The position numbers and the translations under genes were made by a program. The notes under the pieces were generated by a model. It searched no databases. It saw only the letters and a list, made by a program, of their open reading frames with translations, and was not told the DNA's origin. DNA of 64,000 nucleotides from Pseudomonas faucium (GTDB lineage: Bacteria > Pseudomonadota > Gammaproteobacteria > Pseudomonadales > Pseudomonadaceae): positions 34,497 through 98,496 of the forward strand of contig NZ_BQIP01000023.1 of assembly GCF_021602585.1 (NCBI RefSeq), written 5' to 3'. Shown here in pieces: positions 55,943-64,000 of the stretch (its first letter is position 1; every line of letters starts with the position of its first letter).

Positions 55943-56653
55943 ATGCTTTCATCCCTCCTCCGCCGCTTTGCCCGTGCCCTGCTCTGGTTCGCCGCCGGCA
56001 GCATCGTGCTGGTGCTGGTGTTTCGCTGGGTGCCGCCGCCGGGCTCGGCATTGATGGTCGAGCGCAAGGTGCAATCGTGGTTCAGCGGCGAGCCGATCGA
56101 CCTGCAGCGCGACTGGGAGCCTTGGGAGAACATCTCCGACGAGCTCAAGGTTGCCGTGATTGCCGGCGAAGACCAGAAGTTTGCCACGCACTGGGGCTTC
56201 GACATCCCGGCCATCCAGGCGGCACTGGCCTACAACGAACGGGGTGGCAGCATCCGCGGTGCCAGCACGCTGACCCAGCAGGTGGCCAAGAACCTGTTCC
56301 TGTGGTCCGGTAGAAGCTGGGTGCGCAAGGGCCTGGAGGCCTGGTTCACGGCACTGATCGAGCTGTTCTGGCCCAAGGAACGCATCCTCGAGGTCTACCT
56401 GAACAGCGCCGAGTGGGGCAAAGGGGTGTTTGGTGCCCAGGCTGCGGCGCGTTATCACTTCGGTATCGATGCCAGCAGGCTCAATCGGCAGCAGGCGGCG
56501 CAACTGGCGGCGGTGCTGCCCAGCCCGATCAAGTGGAGTGCCAGCAGGCCCAGCGCCTATGTGGCCAGCCGGGCGGGCTGGATTCGGCGGCAGATGAGCC
56601 AGCTGGGCGGGCCGAGCTACCTGATGCAGCTGGATGCCTCGCGCAGGCCCTGA
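55943..56653 (+). CDS. mtgA: Monofunctional peptidoglycan glycosyltransferase MtgA
   Basis: A 236-residue single-pass inner-membrane enzyme that polymerises lipid II into glycan strands. One N-terminal membrane helix (about 12-29) precedes the GT51 domain with catalytic Glu76 (VIAGEDQKFATHWGFD) and GASTLTQQVAKNLFL, then LELYLN-like ILEVYLNSAEWGKG. No transpeptidase domain. Length equals E. coli MtgA (242). A TATAAT (55904-55909) 34 bp before the ATG is the probable -10 box; a -35 box is not clear. Confidence 0.94.
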   Translation: MLSSLLRRFARALLWFAAGSIVLVLVFRWVPPPGSALMVERKVQSWFSGEPIDLQRDWEPWENISDELKVAVIAGEDQKFATHWGFDIPAIQAALAYNERGGSIRGASTLTQQVAKNLFLWSGRSWVRKGLEAWFTALIELFWPKERILEVYLNSAEWGKGVFGAQAAARYHFGIDASRLNRQQAAQLAAVLPSPIKWSASRPSAYVASRAGWIRRQMSQLGGPSYLMQLDASRRP

Positions 56654-56674
56654 GCGCCACAAAGCCAGCTCCAA

Positions 56675-56713
56675 TAAAAAAGCCGCCGACCCGAGAGGGC
56701 CGGCGGCTTTTTT
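56675..56713. terminator. Bidirectional terminator between mtgA and rpoH
   Basis: AAAAAAGCCGCCG and CGGCGGCTTTTTT arms with a 12-nt loop are placed between convergent genes, with T runs on both strands. Confidence 0.94.
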
Positions 56714-56730
56714 GTACTACCAGAACGTGA

Positions 56731-57585
56731 TCAGACTGCGATCAGCGCCTTGACCTTGTTCATCGCATTCTTCTCCAGCTGACGAATACGCTCAGCCGAA
56801 ACGCTGTACTTGTCTGCCAGCTCATGCAATGTCGCCTTTTCCTCGGCCAGCCAGCGCTGGTAGAGGATGTCGCGGCTACGCTCGTCCAGGCCCTGCAGTG
56901 CTTCGTGCAGGTTGCTGCTGGAGTTGTCGCTCCAGTCGGCGTCTTCCAACTGCACGGCAGGGTCGTAGCGATGGTCTTCCAGGTAATGCGCAGGCGACTG
57001 GAAGGCACTGTCGTCATCGGCTTCGGCGGCCGGGTCGAAGGCCATGTCCTGGCCACTCAAGCGGCTTTCCATCTCACGCACTTCACGCGGCTCGACGCCG
57101 AGGCTTTCCGCCACGCGATGCACTTCGTCATTGTTCAACCAGGCCAGGCGCTTCTTCTGGCTGCGCAGGTTGAAGAACAGCTTGCGCTGGGCCTTGGTGG
57201 TAGCCACCTTGACGATGCGCCAGTTGCGCAAGATGAACTCATGAATCTCGGCCTTGATCCAGTGCACCGCGAAGGACACCAGGCGCACGCCCATTTCCGG
57301 GTTGAAGCGCTTGACCGCTTTCATCAGGCCAACGTTGCCTTCCTGGATCAGGTCAGCCTGGGCCAGGCCGTAGCCGGCATAGCTACGGGCGATATGTACG
57401 ACGAAACGCAGGTGAGCCATCACCATTTGCCGAGCGGCTTCGAGATCCTGCTCGTAGTAGAGACGCTCGGCCAGATCACGCTCCTGCTCGACCGTCAGCA
57501 GCGGGATGCTGTTGACCGTGTGCACATAGGCTTCCAGGTTCGCACCAGGCACCAGGGCATACGCAGGTTGCAACGATGTGGTCAT
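56731..57585 (-). CDS. rpoH: Heat-shock sigma factor RpoH (sigma32)
   Basis: A 284-residue alternative sigma factor that directs RNA polymerase to chaperone and protease genes. Region 2 ([20 protein letters not shown] to [18 protein letters not shown]), the RpoH box QRKLFFNLR (about 133-141) that marks this subclass, and region 4 with the helix-turn-helix ([20 protein letters not shown]) are intact. Length equals E. coli RpoH (284). It follows ftsX in the same direction, as in E. coli (ftsYEX-rpoH), 111 bp apart, and has a sigmaE-type promoter in that gap. Known RpoH control also acts through mRNA structure and FtsH/DnaK. Confidence 0.96.
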   Translation of the reverse strand: MTTSLQPAYALVPGANLEAYVHTVNSIPLLTVEQERDLAERLYYEQDLEAARQMVMAHLRFVVHIARSYAGYGLAQADLIQEGNVGLMKAVKRFNPEMGVRLVSFAVHWIKAEIHEFILRNWRIVKVATTKAQRKLFFNLRSQKKRLAWLNNDEVHRVAESLGVEPREVREMESRLSGQDMAFDPAAEADDDSAFQSPAHYLEDHRYDPAVQLEDADWSDNSSSNLHEALQGLDERSRDILYQRWLAEEKATLHELADKYSVSAERIRQLEKNAMNKVKALIAV

Positions 57586-57634
57586 TCAAGAACCTCCGAC
57601 TTACAAAACTCGCGCCTTGTGGGCGCTGCCAACA

Positions 57635-57661
57635 TTGACCCGGAACGACGGTACAAGTTCC
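57635..57661 (-). promoter_or_regulatory. Predicted sigmaE/AlgU-dependent promoter of rpoH
   Basis: On the minus strand GGAACTT (57655-57661), a 16-bp spacer and TCAA (57635-57638) match the extracytoplasmic sigma consensus GAACTT-N16/17-TCnnA. It lies about 50 bp before the rpoH ATG. AlgU-dependent transcription of rpoH is known in P. aeruginosa. The site lies inside an imperfect 14-bp inverted repeat (57627-57640 and 57675-57688). Confidence 0.6.
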
Positions 57662-57696
57662 AAAATGAAAAAAATGTCAATGCTGGCACAGAAAAA

Positions 57697-58725
57697 CTAT
57701 CGAGGTGCCAACTCGTTCAAGTGACGAGCCACCGCGATCCATGCACCGATATACCCCAACAGCACCGCACCGATCAAGAGCGACAGACCGTCGGCAGCCG
57801 GCACGCCGCCCAGGGCGAAGTCGCTGTCGTACAGCCCGGACAGCCCTACCACGGCCTCGTTCAGCCAGTTCAGGCCAAACGCCAGGATGCCCCAGGCCAG
57901 CACACCCGCACCCAGGCCATACAACGCGCCCATGTACAGGAAAGGCCGGCGTACATAGCTGTCGGTGCCGCCAACCAGCTTGATCACTTCGATCTCGATG
58001 CGCCGGTTCTCGATATGTAGACGAATTGTGTTACCAATTACTAACAGCAAGGCCGAAATCAGCATCACTGCCAGGCCGAACACGAAGCGGTCACCCAGCT
58101 TGAGGATCGCCGCCAGGCGCTCGACCCACACCAGGTCGAGCTGGGCGTTCTCCACCCGTGGCAGCTCGGCCAGGCGTTGGCGCAAGGCCTCCAGCGCCGG
58201 CTTGTCGACTTCGGTCGGCGTCACCACCACCACGCCCGGCAGCGGGTTGTCGGGAAGCTCGCGCAAGGCCTCGCCAAGCCCGGACTGCTGCTGAAACTCT
58301 TCGAGCGCCTGCTCGCGGCTGACGTACAGGGCGTCTGCCACGCCCGGCATGCCCTTGATCTCGTCGCGCAGGGCTTCGCCTTCCCGGCTGCCCGCATCGA
58401 GCTTCAGGTACAGCGAGATCTGCGCCGCACGCTGCCAGGAGCCGCCGAGTTTCTCGACGTTCTTCAACAACAACGACAGGCCCATGGGCATGCTCAAGGC
58501 CACGGCCATCACCAGGCAGGTGAAGAAGCTCCCGATCGGCTGCTTGCCCAGGCGGCGCAGGCTGTCGGCCAGGCTGGCGCGGTGGCTTTCCAGCCAGGCG
58601 TGCAGCAGGGTGCGGAAGTCCGGGCCGTCGTCGTCGTGCTCGCCGCGCTTTTTCTTCGCCGGCTGCGGGTCGGCGGGTTTCGGCGCAACGCGCTCGGAAA
58701 CCTTGGGTGTACGTGTAGTGCTCAT
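57697..58725 (-). CDS. ftsX: Cell-division ABC transporter permease FtsX
   Basis: A 342-residue inner-membrane protein with four membrane helices and a large periplasmic loop (about 97-215) that passes FtsE ATPase cycles to murein hydrolase activators such as EnvC. The basic, charged N-terminal extension (1-60; KKKRGEHDDDG) is longer than the membrane core needs but usual in gammaproteobacteria (E. coli FtsX 352). IEVIKLVGGTDSYVRRPFLY is the coupling segment to FtsE. The ATG overlaps the ftsE stop (ATGA). Confidence 0.94.
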   Translation of the reverse strand: MSTTRTPKVSERVAPKPADPQPAKKKRGEHDDDGPDFRTLLHAWLESHRASLADSLRRLGKQPIGSFFTCLVMAVALSMPMGLSLLLKNVEKLGGSWQRAAQISLYLKLDAGSREGEALRDEIKGMPGVADALYVSREQALEEFQQQSGLGEALRELPDNPLPGVVVVTPTEVDKPALEALRQRLAELPRVENAQLDLVWVERLAAILKLGDRFVFGLAVMLISALLLVIGNTIRLHIENRRIEIEVIKLVGGTDSYVRRPFLYMGALYGLGAGVLAWGILAFGLNWLNEAVVGLSGLYDSDFALGGVPAADGLSLLIGAVLLGYIGAWIAVARHLNELAPR

Positions 58726-59393
58726 TGCCCGGCCTCCCCATCGCCGATCAGACGGCCGCGCTGCAAGGTCAGCATGCGGTGGCGCATGCGCGCGATCAGT
58801 GCCAGGTCGTGGCTGGCAATCAGTACCGTGGTGCCCAGGCGGTTGATGTCCTCGAACACGCCCATGATCTCCGCGGCCAGGCGCGGGTCGAGGTTACCGG
58901 TGGGTTCGTCGGCCAGCAGCAAGGCTGGCTGGTGCACGATGGCGCGGGCGATGCCGACCCGCTGCTGCTGGCCGGTGGACAGGTCAGCCGGGAACAGCTC
59001 GCCCTTGTCGCTCAGCGACACGCGCTCCAGGGCCGAATCCACGCGCTTGGCGATCTCGGCCTTGGACAGGCCGAGAATCTGCAGCGGCAAGGCGATGTTG
59101 TTGAACACGGTGCGGTCGAACAGCAGTTGGTGATTCTGGAACACCACGCCGATCTGCCGGCGCAGGAACGGGATCTGCGCATTGCTGATCTGCCCCAGGT
59201 CCTGGCCTGCCAGCAGCAACTTGCCGCTGGTCGGGCGTTCCATGGCCAGCAGCAGGCGCAGCAAGGTGCTCTTGCCAGCGCCCGAGTGGCCGGTGACGAA
59301 CAGGAATTCGCCCCGGCGCGCCCGGAAACTCAGCTCATGCAAGCCGACATGGCCATTGGGATAGCGCTTGGCAACCTGTTCGAATCGGATCAT
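58722..59393 (-). CDS. ftsE: Cell-division ABC transporter ATPase FtsE
   Basis: A 223-residue cytoplasmic ABC ATPase. Walker A GHSGAGKSTLLR (about 35-46), Q-loop VVFQNHQLL, signature LSTGQQQRVGIARA and Walker B LLLADEPTGNLD are intact, with the H-loop in ASHDLAL. It forms a complex with FtsX at the septal ring. It is coupled on both sides by ATGA overlaps with ftsY and ftsX. Confidence 0.96.
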   Translation of the reverse strand: MIRFEQVAKRYPNGHVGLHELSFRARRGEFLFVTGHSGAGKSTLLRLLLAMERPTSGKLLLAGQDLGQISNAQIPFLRRQIGVVFQNHQLLFDRTVFNNIALPLQILGLSKAEIAKRVDSALERVSLSDKGELFPADLSTGQQQRVGIARAIVHQPALLLADEPTGNLDPRLAAEIMGVFEDINRLGTTVLIASHDLALIARMRHRMLTLQRGRLIGDGEAGQ

Positions 59394-60922
59394 GGGTGCT
59401 CTCGCTCGGCGAACAGTGCCTTGACGAACGGCTCGGCTTCGAAGGTGCGCAGGTCGTCGATGCCTTCACCCACGCCAATGAAGCGAATCGGGATATTGAA
59501 CTGCTTGGCCAGGGCGAAGATCACCCCACCCTTGGCGGTGCCGTCCAGCTTGGTCAGGGCCAGGCCGGTAAGCTCCACGCTCTGGTTGAAGTACTTGGCC
59601 TGGCTGATGGCGTTCTGCCCGGTGCCGGCATCGAGCACCAGCAACACCTCGTGCGGCGCCTCGGCATCGAGCTTGCCGATCACCCGACGGACCTTCTTCA
59701 GCTCTTCCATCAGGTTGTCCTTGGTGTGCAGGCGGCCGGCGGTGTCGGCGATCAGCACATCGACACCGCGGGCCTTGGCGGCCTGCACGGCGTCGAAGAT
59801 CACCGAGGCGGAGTCGGCGCCGGTGTGCTGGGCGATCACCGGGATCTGGTTGCGCTCGCCCCACACCTGCAATTGCTCGACCGCAGCGGCGCGGAAGGTG
59901 TCGCCGGCGGCCAGCATGACCTTCTTGCCTTCGAGCTGCAGCTTCTTGGCCAGCTTGCCGATGGTGGTGGTCTTGCCGGCGCCGTTCACGCCGACCACGA
60001 GGATCACGTAAGGCTTGTTCTGCGCCTCGACCTTCAGCGGCTGCTCGACCGGGCGCAGCAGCGCGGCCAGTTCATCCTGCAGCGACTTGTACAGCGCGTC
60101 GGCATCGGCCAGCTGCTTGCGGGCGACCTTCTGGGTCAGGTTCTGGACGATCGCCGAGGTGGCTTCCACACCCACGTCGGCGGTCAGCAGGCGCGTCTCG
60201 ATTTCGTCGAGCAGGTCGTCATCGATGACCTTCTTGCCCAGGAACAGGCTGGCCATGCCCTCGCCAATGCTGGCGCTGGTCTTCGACAGGCCTTGTTTGA
60301 GGCGGGCGAAGAAGCCGGGCTTGGACTGTTCGCCGGCTGGGGCGGCGACCACTGGGGCCGGCTCGGGCTCGACCGGGGCAGGCGCTGCGATTACCGGCTC
60401 GACCACCGCAGGCGCAGCGGCGGGCTCGGGCGCCGGGCGCTCGGGAATCGCTGGCGGGGCCTTGGGCTCGAGGTCCGGGACCAGGGCGACGGGCTCTTCG
60501 GCGACGGGCAGGACCAGGTTGCTGACGGGCGGCTCGACGGGCTGGGCAACCGGAATCTCGGGGGCCGCAACCACCACTGCCGGGCGCTCGGCTTGTGCCG
60601 GGGCTGGCTCCACATCCGCCGGCAAGCCTGCTGCCGCGGGGGCCTGCTGCACAGGCTCGAGGATCACGGCTGGGGCTGGCTCAGGCTCGGCCGGGCGCGG
60701 TGTCTCGGCGACAGCAGGCGCCTGGGCAACCTCCGGCGCTGCCGGAGCCGCTTCAGGCGGCTCGACGGCGGGCTGTGCGGCTACCGGCTCGGCAGCTTGG
60801 GCATCGGGTGTCTGTGGCTGTTCGGCGACAGGTTGCTGCGGCTTCTTGCGAAACCAGCTGAACAGGCCTTTTTTCTCGCCAGCCTCGGCCGGCGCTTTTT
60901 TGTCGTCGTTGGAACCAAACAT
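59390..60922 (-). CDS. ftsY: Signal recognition particle receptor FtsY
   Basis: A 510-residue GTPase that docks ribosome-SRP complexes at the membrane. The N-terminal ~200 residues are a Pro/Ala/Glu/Val-rich acidic A domain. The N domain starts around residue 200 (FARLKQGLSKTSASIGEG), and the G domain has GVNGAGKTTTIGKLA, DTFRAAAVEQL, DTAGRLHT and TKLDGTAKGG. The A domain is long, as in E. coli FtsY (497 residues). The start MFGSNDDKKA is the first gene of ftsY-ftsE-ftsX-rpoH; 230 bp separate it from the divergent peptidase gene. Confidence 0.96.
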   Translation of the reverse strand: MFGSNDDKKAPAEAGEKKGLFSWFRKKPQQPVAEQPQTPDAQAAEPVAAQPAVEPPEAAPAAPEVAQAPAVAETPRPAEPEPAPAVILEPVQQAPAAAGLPADVEPAPAQAERPAVVVAAPEIPVAQPVEPPVSNLVLPVAEEPVALVPDLEPKAPPAIPERPAPEPAAAPAVVEPVIAAPAPVEPEPAPVVAAPAGEQSKPGFFARLKQGLSKTSASIGEGMASLFLGKKVIDDDLLDEIETRLLTADVGVEATSAIVQNLTQKVARKQLADADALYKSLQDELAALLRPVEQPLKVEAQNKPYVILVVGVNGAGKTTTIGKLAKKLQLEGKKVMLAAGDTFRAAAVEQLQVWGERNQIPVIAQHTGADSASVIFDAVQAAKARGVDVLIADTAGRLHTKDNLMEELKKVRRVIGKLDAEAPHEVLLVLDAGTGQNAISQAKYFNQSVELTGLALTKLDGTAKGGVIFALAKQFNIPIRFIGVGEGIDDLRTFEAEPFVKALFAEREHP

Positions 60923-61152
60923 GGAAGACGGCTATCTCAGGGTAGCGATGGGCCAGCAGTGGCGCATCGGGAATTCTCTAAACGCAGAACAGACTATTTT
61001 GAATCCGGCTGGTTCATGCGCAATGTTTTGTCTTGTGGGCCTGGGGGCCAGAACGGCGACAGGCATGGTCGCCAGGCAACCGGATCAGTATCCTAGCACC
61101 TCCTGGCCCGCCGACGCTAAACCAGCGGGCCGCCGAACAGGTCAAACACCTT

Positions 61153-62508
61153 ATGAATGCTCTAGCCCGCCGCGCCGCTGGCCTGTTGCTCAGCACGCTC
61201 TGCCTGCCACTGGCGGCCTTCGCCGCCGATGTGCAACCCACCCACGAATTCATCCTCGACAACGGCCTGAAAGTGGTCGTGCGCGAAGACCATCGCGCCC
61301 CGGTGGTGGTTTCGCAGATCTGGTACAAGGTTGGCTCCAGCTACGAAACCCCGGGCCAGACCGGCCTGTCCCACGCGCTCGAGCACATGATGTTCAAGGG
61401 CAGCGACAAGATCGGCCCCGGCGAGGCCTCGCGCATCCTGCGTGACCTGGGCGCGGAAGAGAATGCCTTCACCAGCGACGACTACACCGCCTACTACCAG
61501 GTGCTGGCGCGCGACCGCCTGCCGGTGGCCTTCGAGCTCGAAGCCGACCGCCTGGCCAGCCTGCGCCTGCCCGCCGACGAGTTCGCCCGGGAAATCGAGG
61601 TCATCAAGGAAGAGCGCCGCCTACGCACCGATGACCAGCCCAGTTCCAAGGCCTTCGAACTGTTCCGCGCCATGGCCTTCCCGGCCAGCGGCTATCACAC
61701 CCCGACCATCGGCTGGATGGCCGACCTGGAACGCATGAAGGTCGAGGAACTGCGCCACTGGTACCAATCCTGGTACGCACCGAACAACGCCACCCTGGTG
61801 GTGGTGGGCGATGTCACCGCCGATGAGGTCAAGGGCCTGGCGCAGAAGTACTTCGGCGCCATCCCCAAGCGCAGCGTGCCCCCGGCCAAGCTGCCGCTGG
61901 AGCTGGCCGAGCCCGGCGAGCGCCAGCTGACCCTGCATGTGCGCACCCAACTGCCGAGCCTGATCTACGGCTTCAACGCCCCGGGCCTGGCCACGGCCAA
62001 GGACCCACGCACCGTGCACGCCCTGCGCCTGATCTCGGCGCTGCTCGACGGCGGCTACAGCGCCCGCCTGCCGGCGCGCCTGGAACGTGGCCAGGAGCTG
62101 GTGGCCGGCGCCTCGTCCAGCTACAACGCCTTTACCCGCGGCGACAGCCTGTTCCTGATCTCGGCCACGCCCAACGTGCAGAAGCACAAAACCCTGGCCG
62201 ACGTCGAAAAAGGCATCTGGCAGCTGCTCGACGAACTCAAGACCACCCCGCCCAGCGCCGAAGAACTGGAGCGCGTGCGCGCCCAGGTGATCGCAGGGCT
62301 GGTCTATGACCGCGACTCGATCAACAGCCAGGCGACCACCATCGGCCAACTGGAGACCGTCGGCCTGTCGTGGAAGCTGATCGACAGCGAGCTGGACGAG
62401 CTCAAGCAGGTCACCCCGCAAGACATCCAGAACGCCGCCCGCACCTACTTCACCCGCGAACGCCTGAGCGTTGCCCACGTACTGCCCGAGGAGTCCGCTC
62501 ATGAGTGA
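61153..62508 (+). CDS. M16 zinc peptidase, catalytic subunit type
   Basis: A 451-residue exported metallopeptidase of the pitrilysin/processing-peptidase family. Signal peptide 1-24 (LLLSTLCLPLAAFA). The inverted zinc motif HALEH (His74, Glu77, His78) and the third ligand in EVIKEERR (Glu153/154) are intact, so it should be active. The protein has two M16 domains, half the size of pitrilysin, and should pair with the product of the next gene. The ATG has no clear ribosome-binding site; the signal peptide fixes the start. Divergent from ftsY. Confidence 0.92.
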   Translation: MNALARRAAGLLLSTLCLPLAAFAADVQPTHEFILDNGLKVVVREDHRAPVVVSQIWYKVGSSYETPGQTGLSHALEHMMFKGSDKIGPGEASRILRDLGAEENAFTSDDYTAYYQVLARDRLPVAFELEADRLASLRLPADEFAREIEVIKEERRLRTDDQPSSKAFELFRAMAFPASGYHTPTIGWMADLERMKVEELRHWYQSWYAPNNATLVVVGDVTADEVKGLAQKYFGAIPKRSVPPAKLPLELAEPGERQLTLHVRTQLPSLIYGFNAPGLATAKDPRTVHALRLISALLDGGYSARLPARLERGQELVAGASSSYNAFTRGDSLFLISATPNVQKHKTLADVEKGIWQLLDELKTTPPSAEELERVRAQVIAGLVYDRDSINSQATTIGQLETVGLSWKLIDSELDELKQVTPQDIQNAARTYFTRERLSVAHVLPEESAHE

Positions 62509-63982
62509 TCGCAGCGCACCACGCTACACCCTGATCGGCGCGGGCATCATCGCACTGGTGGTGGCCGTGGCCGCCGTCCTCGCCCGCCCGGCCCACTCCG
62601 AGGCGCAAACGGCAGCGCGCCCAGCCAATACCTTGCAGTCGCTGGCCGAGCTGGACGGCAAGGCGCCAAGCCGGCGCCAGCTGAACATCCAGAACTGGAC
62701 CACCGCCGAAGGTGCCCGGGTGCTGTTCGTCGAGGCCCGCGAGCTGCCGATGTTCGACCTGCGCGTGACCTTCGCCGCCGGCAGCAGCCAGGACGGCGGC
62801 ACGCCAGGCCTGGCCACCCTGACCAACGCCATGCTCAACGAGGGCGTGGCCGGCAAGGACGTGACCGCTATCGCCGAAGGCTTCGAAGGCCTCGGTGCGG
62901 ACTTTGGCAATGGTGCCTACCGCGACATGGCCGTGGCCTCGCTGCGCAGCCTGAGCGTCAAGGACAAGCGCGACCCGGCGCTCAAGCTGTTCGCTGAAGT
63001 GGCCGGCAAGCCGACGTTCCCGGAAGACGCGCTCAAGCGCATCAAGAACCAGCTGCTGGCCGGCTTCGAATACGAAAAGCAGAACCCCGGCAAGATCGGC
63101 GGCAAGGCGCTGTTCGCCAAGCTCTATGGCGACCACCCTTACGGCCAGCCCAGCGATGGCACCGCCGAAAGCATCCCAGGCATTACCCTGGAGCAGCTGC
63201 GCGCCTTCCACGCCAAGGCCTATGCCGCCGGCAACGCGGTGATCGCCCTGGTCGGCGACCTCAGCCGCGAAGAAGCCGAAGCGGTTGCCGCCCAGGTTTC
63301 GGCCGCCCTGCCCAAAGGCCCGGCCTTGCCCAAACCGGCCCAGCCGGTCGAGCCCAAGGCCGGCATCACCCACATCGACTTCCCCAGCAAGCAGACCCAC
63401 CTGATGCTCGCCGAGCTTGGCATCGACCGCCAGGACCCGGACTGGCCGGCCCTGTCGCTGGGTAACCAGATTCTTGGCGGCGGCGCCTTCGGCACCCGGC
63501 TGATGAGCGAAGTGCGGGAAAAGCGCGGCCTGACCTACGGCGTATACTCGGTCTTCAGCCCGATGCAGGTGCGCGGCCCGTTCATGATCAACCTGCAGAC
63601 CCGCGCCGAACTCAGCCAGGGCACGCTCAAGCTGGTTCAGGATATCCTGGCCGACTACCTGAAAAGCGGCCCGACCCAGCAAGAGCTGGACGATGCCAAG
63701 CGTGAACTGGCCGGCAGCTTCCCACTGTCCAACGCCAGCAATGCAAGCATCGTCGGCCAGCTGGGCGCCATTGGCTTCTACAACCTGCCGCTGACCTGGC
63801 TGGAAGACTTCATGCAGCAATCCCAGGCGCTGAGCGTCGAGCAGGTCAAGGCGGCGATGAACAAGCACCTGGCAGCCGACAAGCTGGTGATCGTCACCGT
63901 CGGCCCTGATGTGCCGCAGAAGCCGCTGCCAGCCCCCACAGACAAACCCGCCGAGCAACCGCTCGGCGTACCGGAGCACTAA
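62501..63982 (+). CDS. M16 peptidase-like protein lacking the zinc site (partner subunit)
   Basis: A 493-residue M16-family protein with an N-terminal signal anchor (about 11-28, LIGAGIIALVVAVAAVLA). Where the catalytic HxxEH should be, the sequence reads LATLTNAMLNEG, so no zinc ligand is present. The distal substrate-binding signature is kept (REKRGLTYGVYS, with Arg and Tyr). Known M16 heterodimers combine one HxxEH subunit with one R/Y subunit, which this pair matches. The gene overlaps the end of the first by 8 bp, and its stop overlaps the rsmD start. Confidence 0.92.
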   Translation: MSDRSAPRYTLIGAGIIALVVAVAAVLARPAHSEAQTAARPANTLQSLAELDGKAPSRRQLNIQNWTTAEGARVLFVEARELPMFDLRVTFAAGSSQDGGTPGLATLTNAMLNEGVAGKDVTAIAEGFEGLGADFGNGAYRDMAVASLRSLSVKDKRDPALKLFAEVAGKPTFPEDALKRIKNQLLAGFEYEKQNPGKIGGKALFAKLYGDHPYGQPSDGTAESIPGITLEQLRAFHAKAYAAGNAVIALVGDLSREEAEAVAAQVSAALPKGPALPKPAQPVEPKAGITHIDFPSKQTHLMLAELGIDRQDPDWPALSLGNQILGGGAFGTRLMSEVREKRGLTYGVYSVFSPMQVRGPFMINLQTRAELSQGTLKLVQDILADYLKSGPTQQELDDAKRELAGSFPLSNASNASIVGQLGAIGFYNLPLTWLEDFMQQSQALSVEQVKAAMNKHLAADKLVIVTVGPDVPQKPLPAPTDKPAEQPLGVPEH

Positions 63983-64000
63983 TGCCTAGATCCACCCCTC
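63982..64000 (+). CDS. rsmD: Start of the next gene, probably rsmD (cut by the window edge)
   Basis: An ATG overlaps the preceding stop (TAATG) and opens MPRSTP before the window ends. The identity, 16S rRNA m2G966 methyltransferase, is inferred from the conserved Pseudomonas order M16-M16-rsmD, next to ftsYEX, and from basic N-termini in that family. The few residues prove nothing on their own. Confidence 0.4.

Overview
The window is chromosomal DNA of a fluorescent Pseudomonas, most likely of the P. putida group. The signs are high GC, the gene neighbourhood betT-betIBA, gltBD-damX-aroBK-pilQ(OP)NM-ponA, priA-argS, pilT-yggS-proC-yggT-metXW, rpoH-ftsXEY, and six copies of the short REP palindromes typical of P. 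putida. Almost every base belongs to core or near-core genes. I see no tRNA, rRNA, insertion sequence, prophage, CRISPR array or plasmid-type segment.

Layout. 1-6,872: a cut-off hypothetical gene, then the choline-to-glycine-betaine block (transporter betT divergent from betI-betB-betA) with a perfect BetI operator. 7,109-14,359: K+/H+ antiporter, MscK-type mechanosensitive channel, the AMPylating pseudokinase SelO and thioredoxin 2, which are membrane-tension and redox stress genes separated by REPs. 14,356-19,503: the most accessory-looking part, with an orphan ParA ATPase, a free-standing MIO-type aromatic amino acid ammonia-lyase, a LysR regulator with its divergent YnfM-like MFS transporter, and a YgiW-type periplasmic OB-fold protein. 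19,619-26,888: hemE, gltD and gltB. 27,262-36,796: damX, aroB, aroK and a compact type IV pilus/DNA-uptake assembly set (pilQ, a fused pilO-pilP, pilN, pilM) on the minus strand, divergent from ponA. 36,947-45,640: malic enzyme, a secreted nuclease, rpmE, priA, argS, a SPOR protein, a TM2 protein and an NlpC/P60 hydrolase. 45,739-56,653: pilT, then a plus-strand run yggS, proC, yggT, metX, metW, DUF4426, rdgB, hemW and DUF3392, followed by minus-strand thiS-thiG-trmB, DUF423 and divergent mtgA. 56,731-64,000: rpoH, ftsX-ftsE-ftsY, a tandem pair of M16 peptidases and the first codons of rsmD.

Many genes are translationally coupled: ATGA or GTGA overlaps join ftsY/ftsE/ftsX, pilN/pilO and rdgB/hemW, TGATG joins pilM/pilN, and TAATG joins the second M16 gene to rsmD. 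Intrinsic terminators, often bidirectional, separate the transcription units.

The observations most worth following are: a candidate small RNA of about 92 nt between DUF3392 and trmB, with its own sigma70 promoter, two stem-loops and a terminator; a terminator-like hairpin lying inside the signal-peptide codons of the nuclease gene behind rpmE; a PilO-PilP fusion protein whose gene overlaps pilQ by 71 bp; an orphan ammonia-lyase with an unusual Phe-His selectivity pair; and operator-like sequences (BetI box over a -35 element, a sigmaE/AlgU-type rpoH promoter, a GntR-like TTTTGTATACAAAA box upstream of hemE). No multi-gene system of obviously new type is visible.
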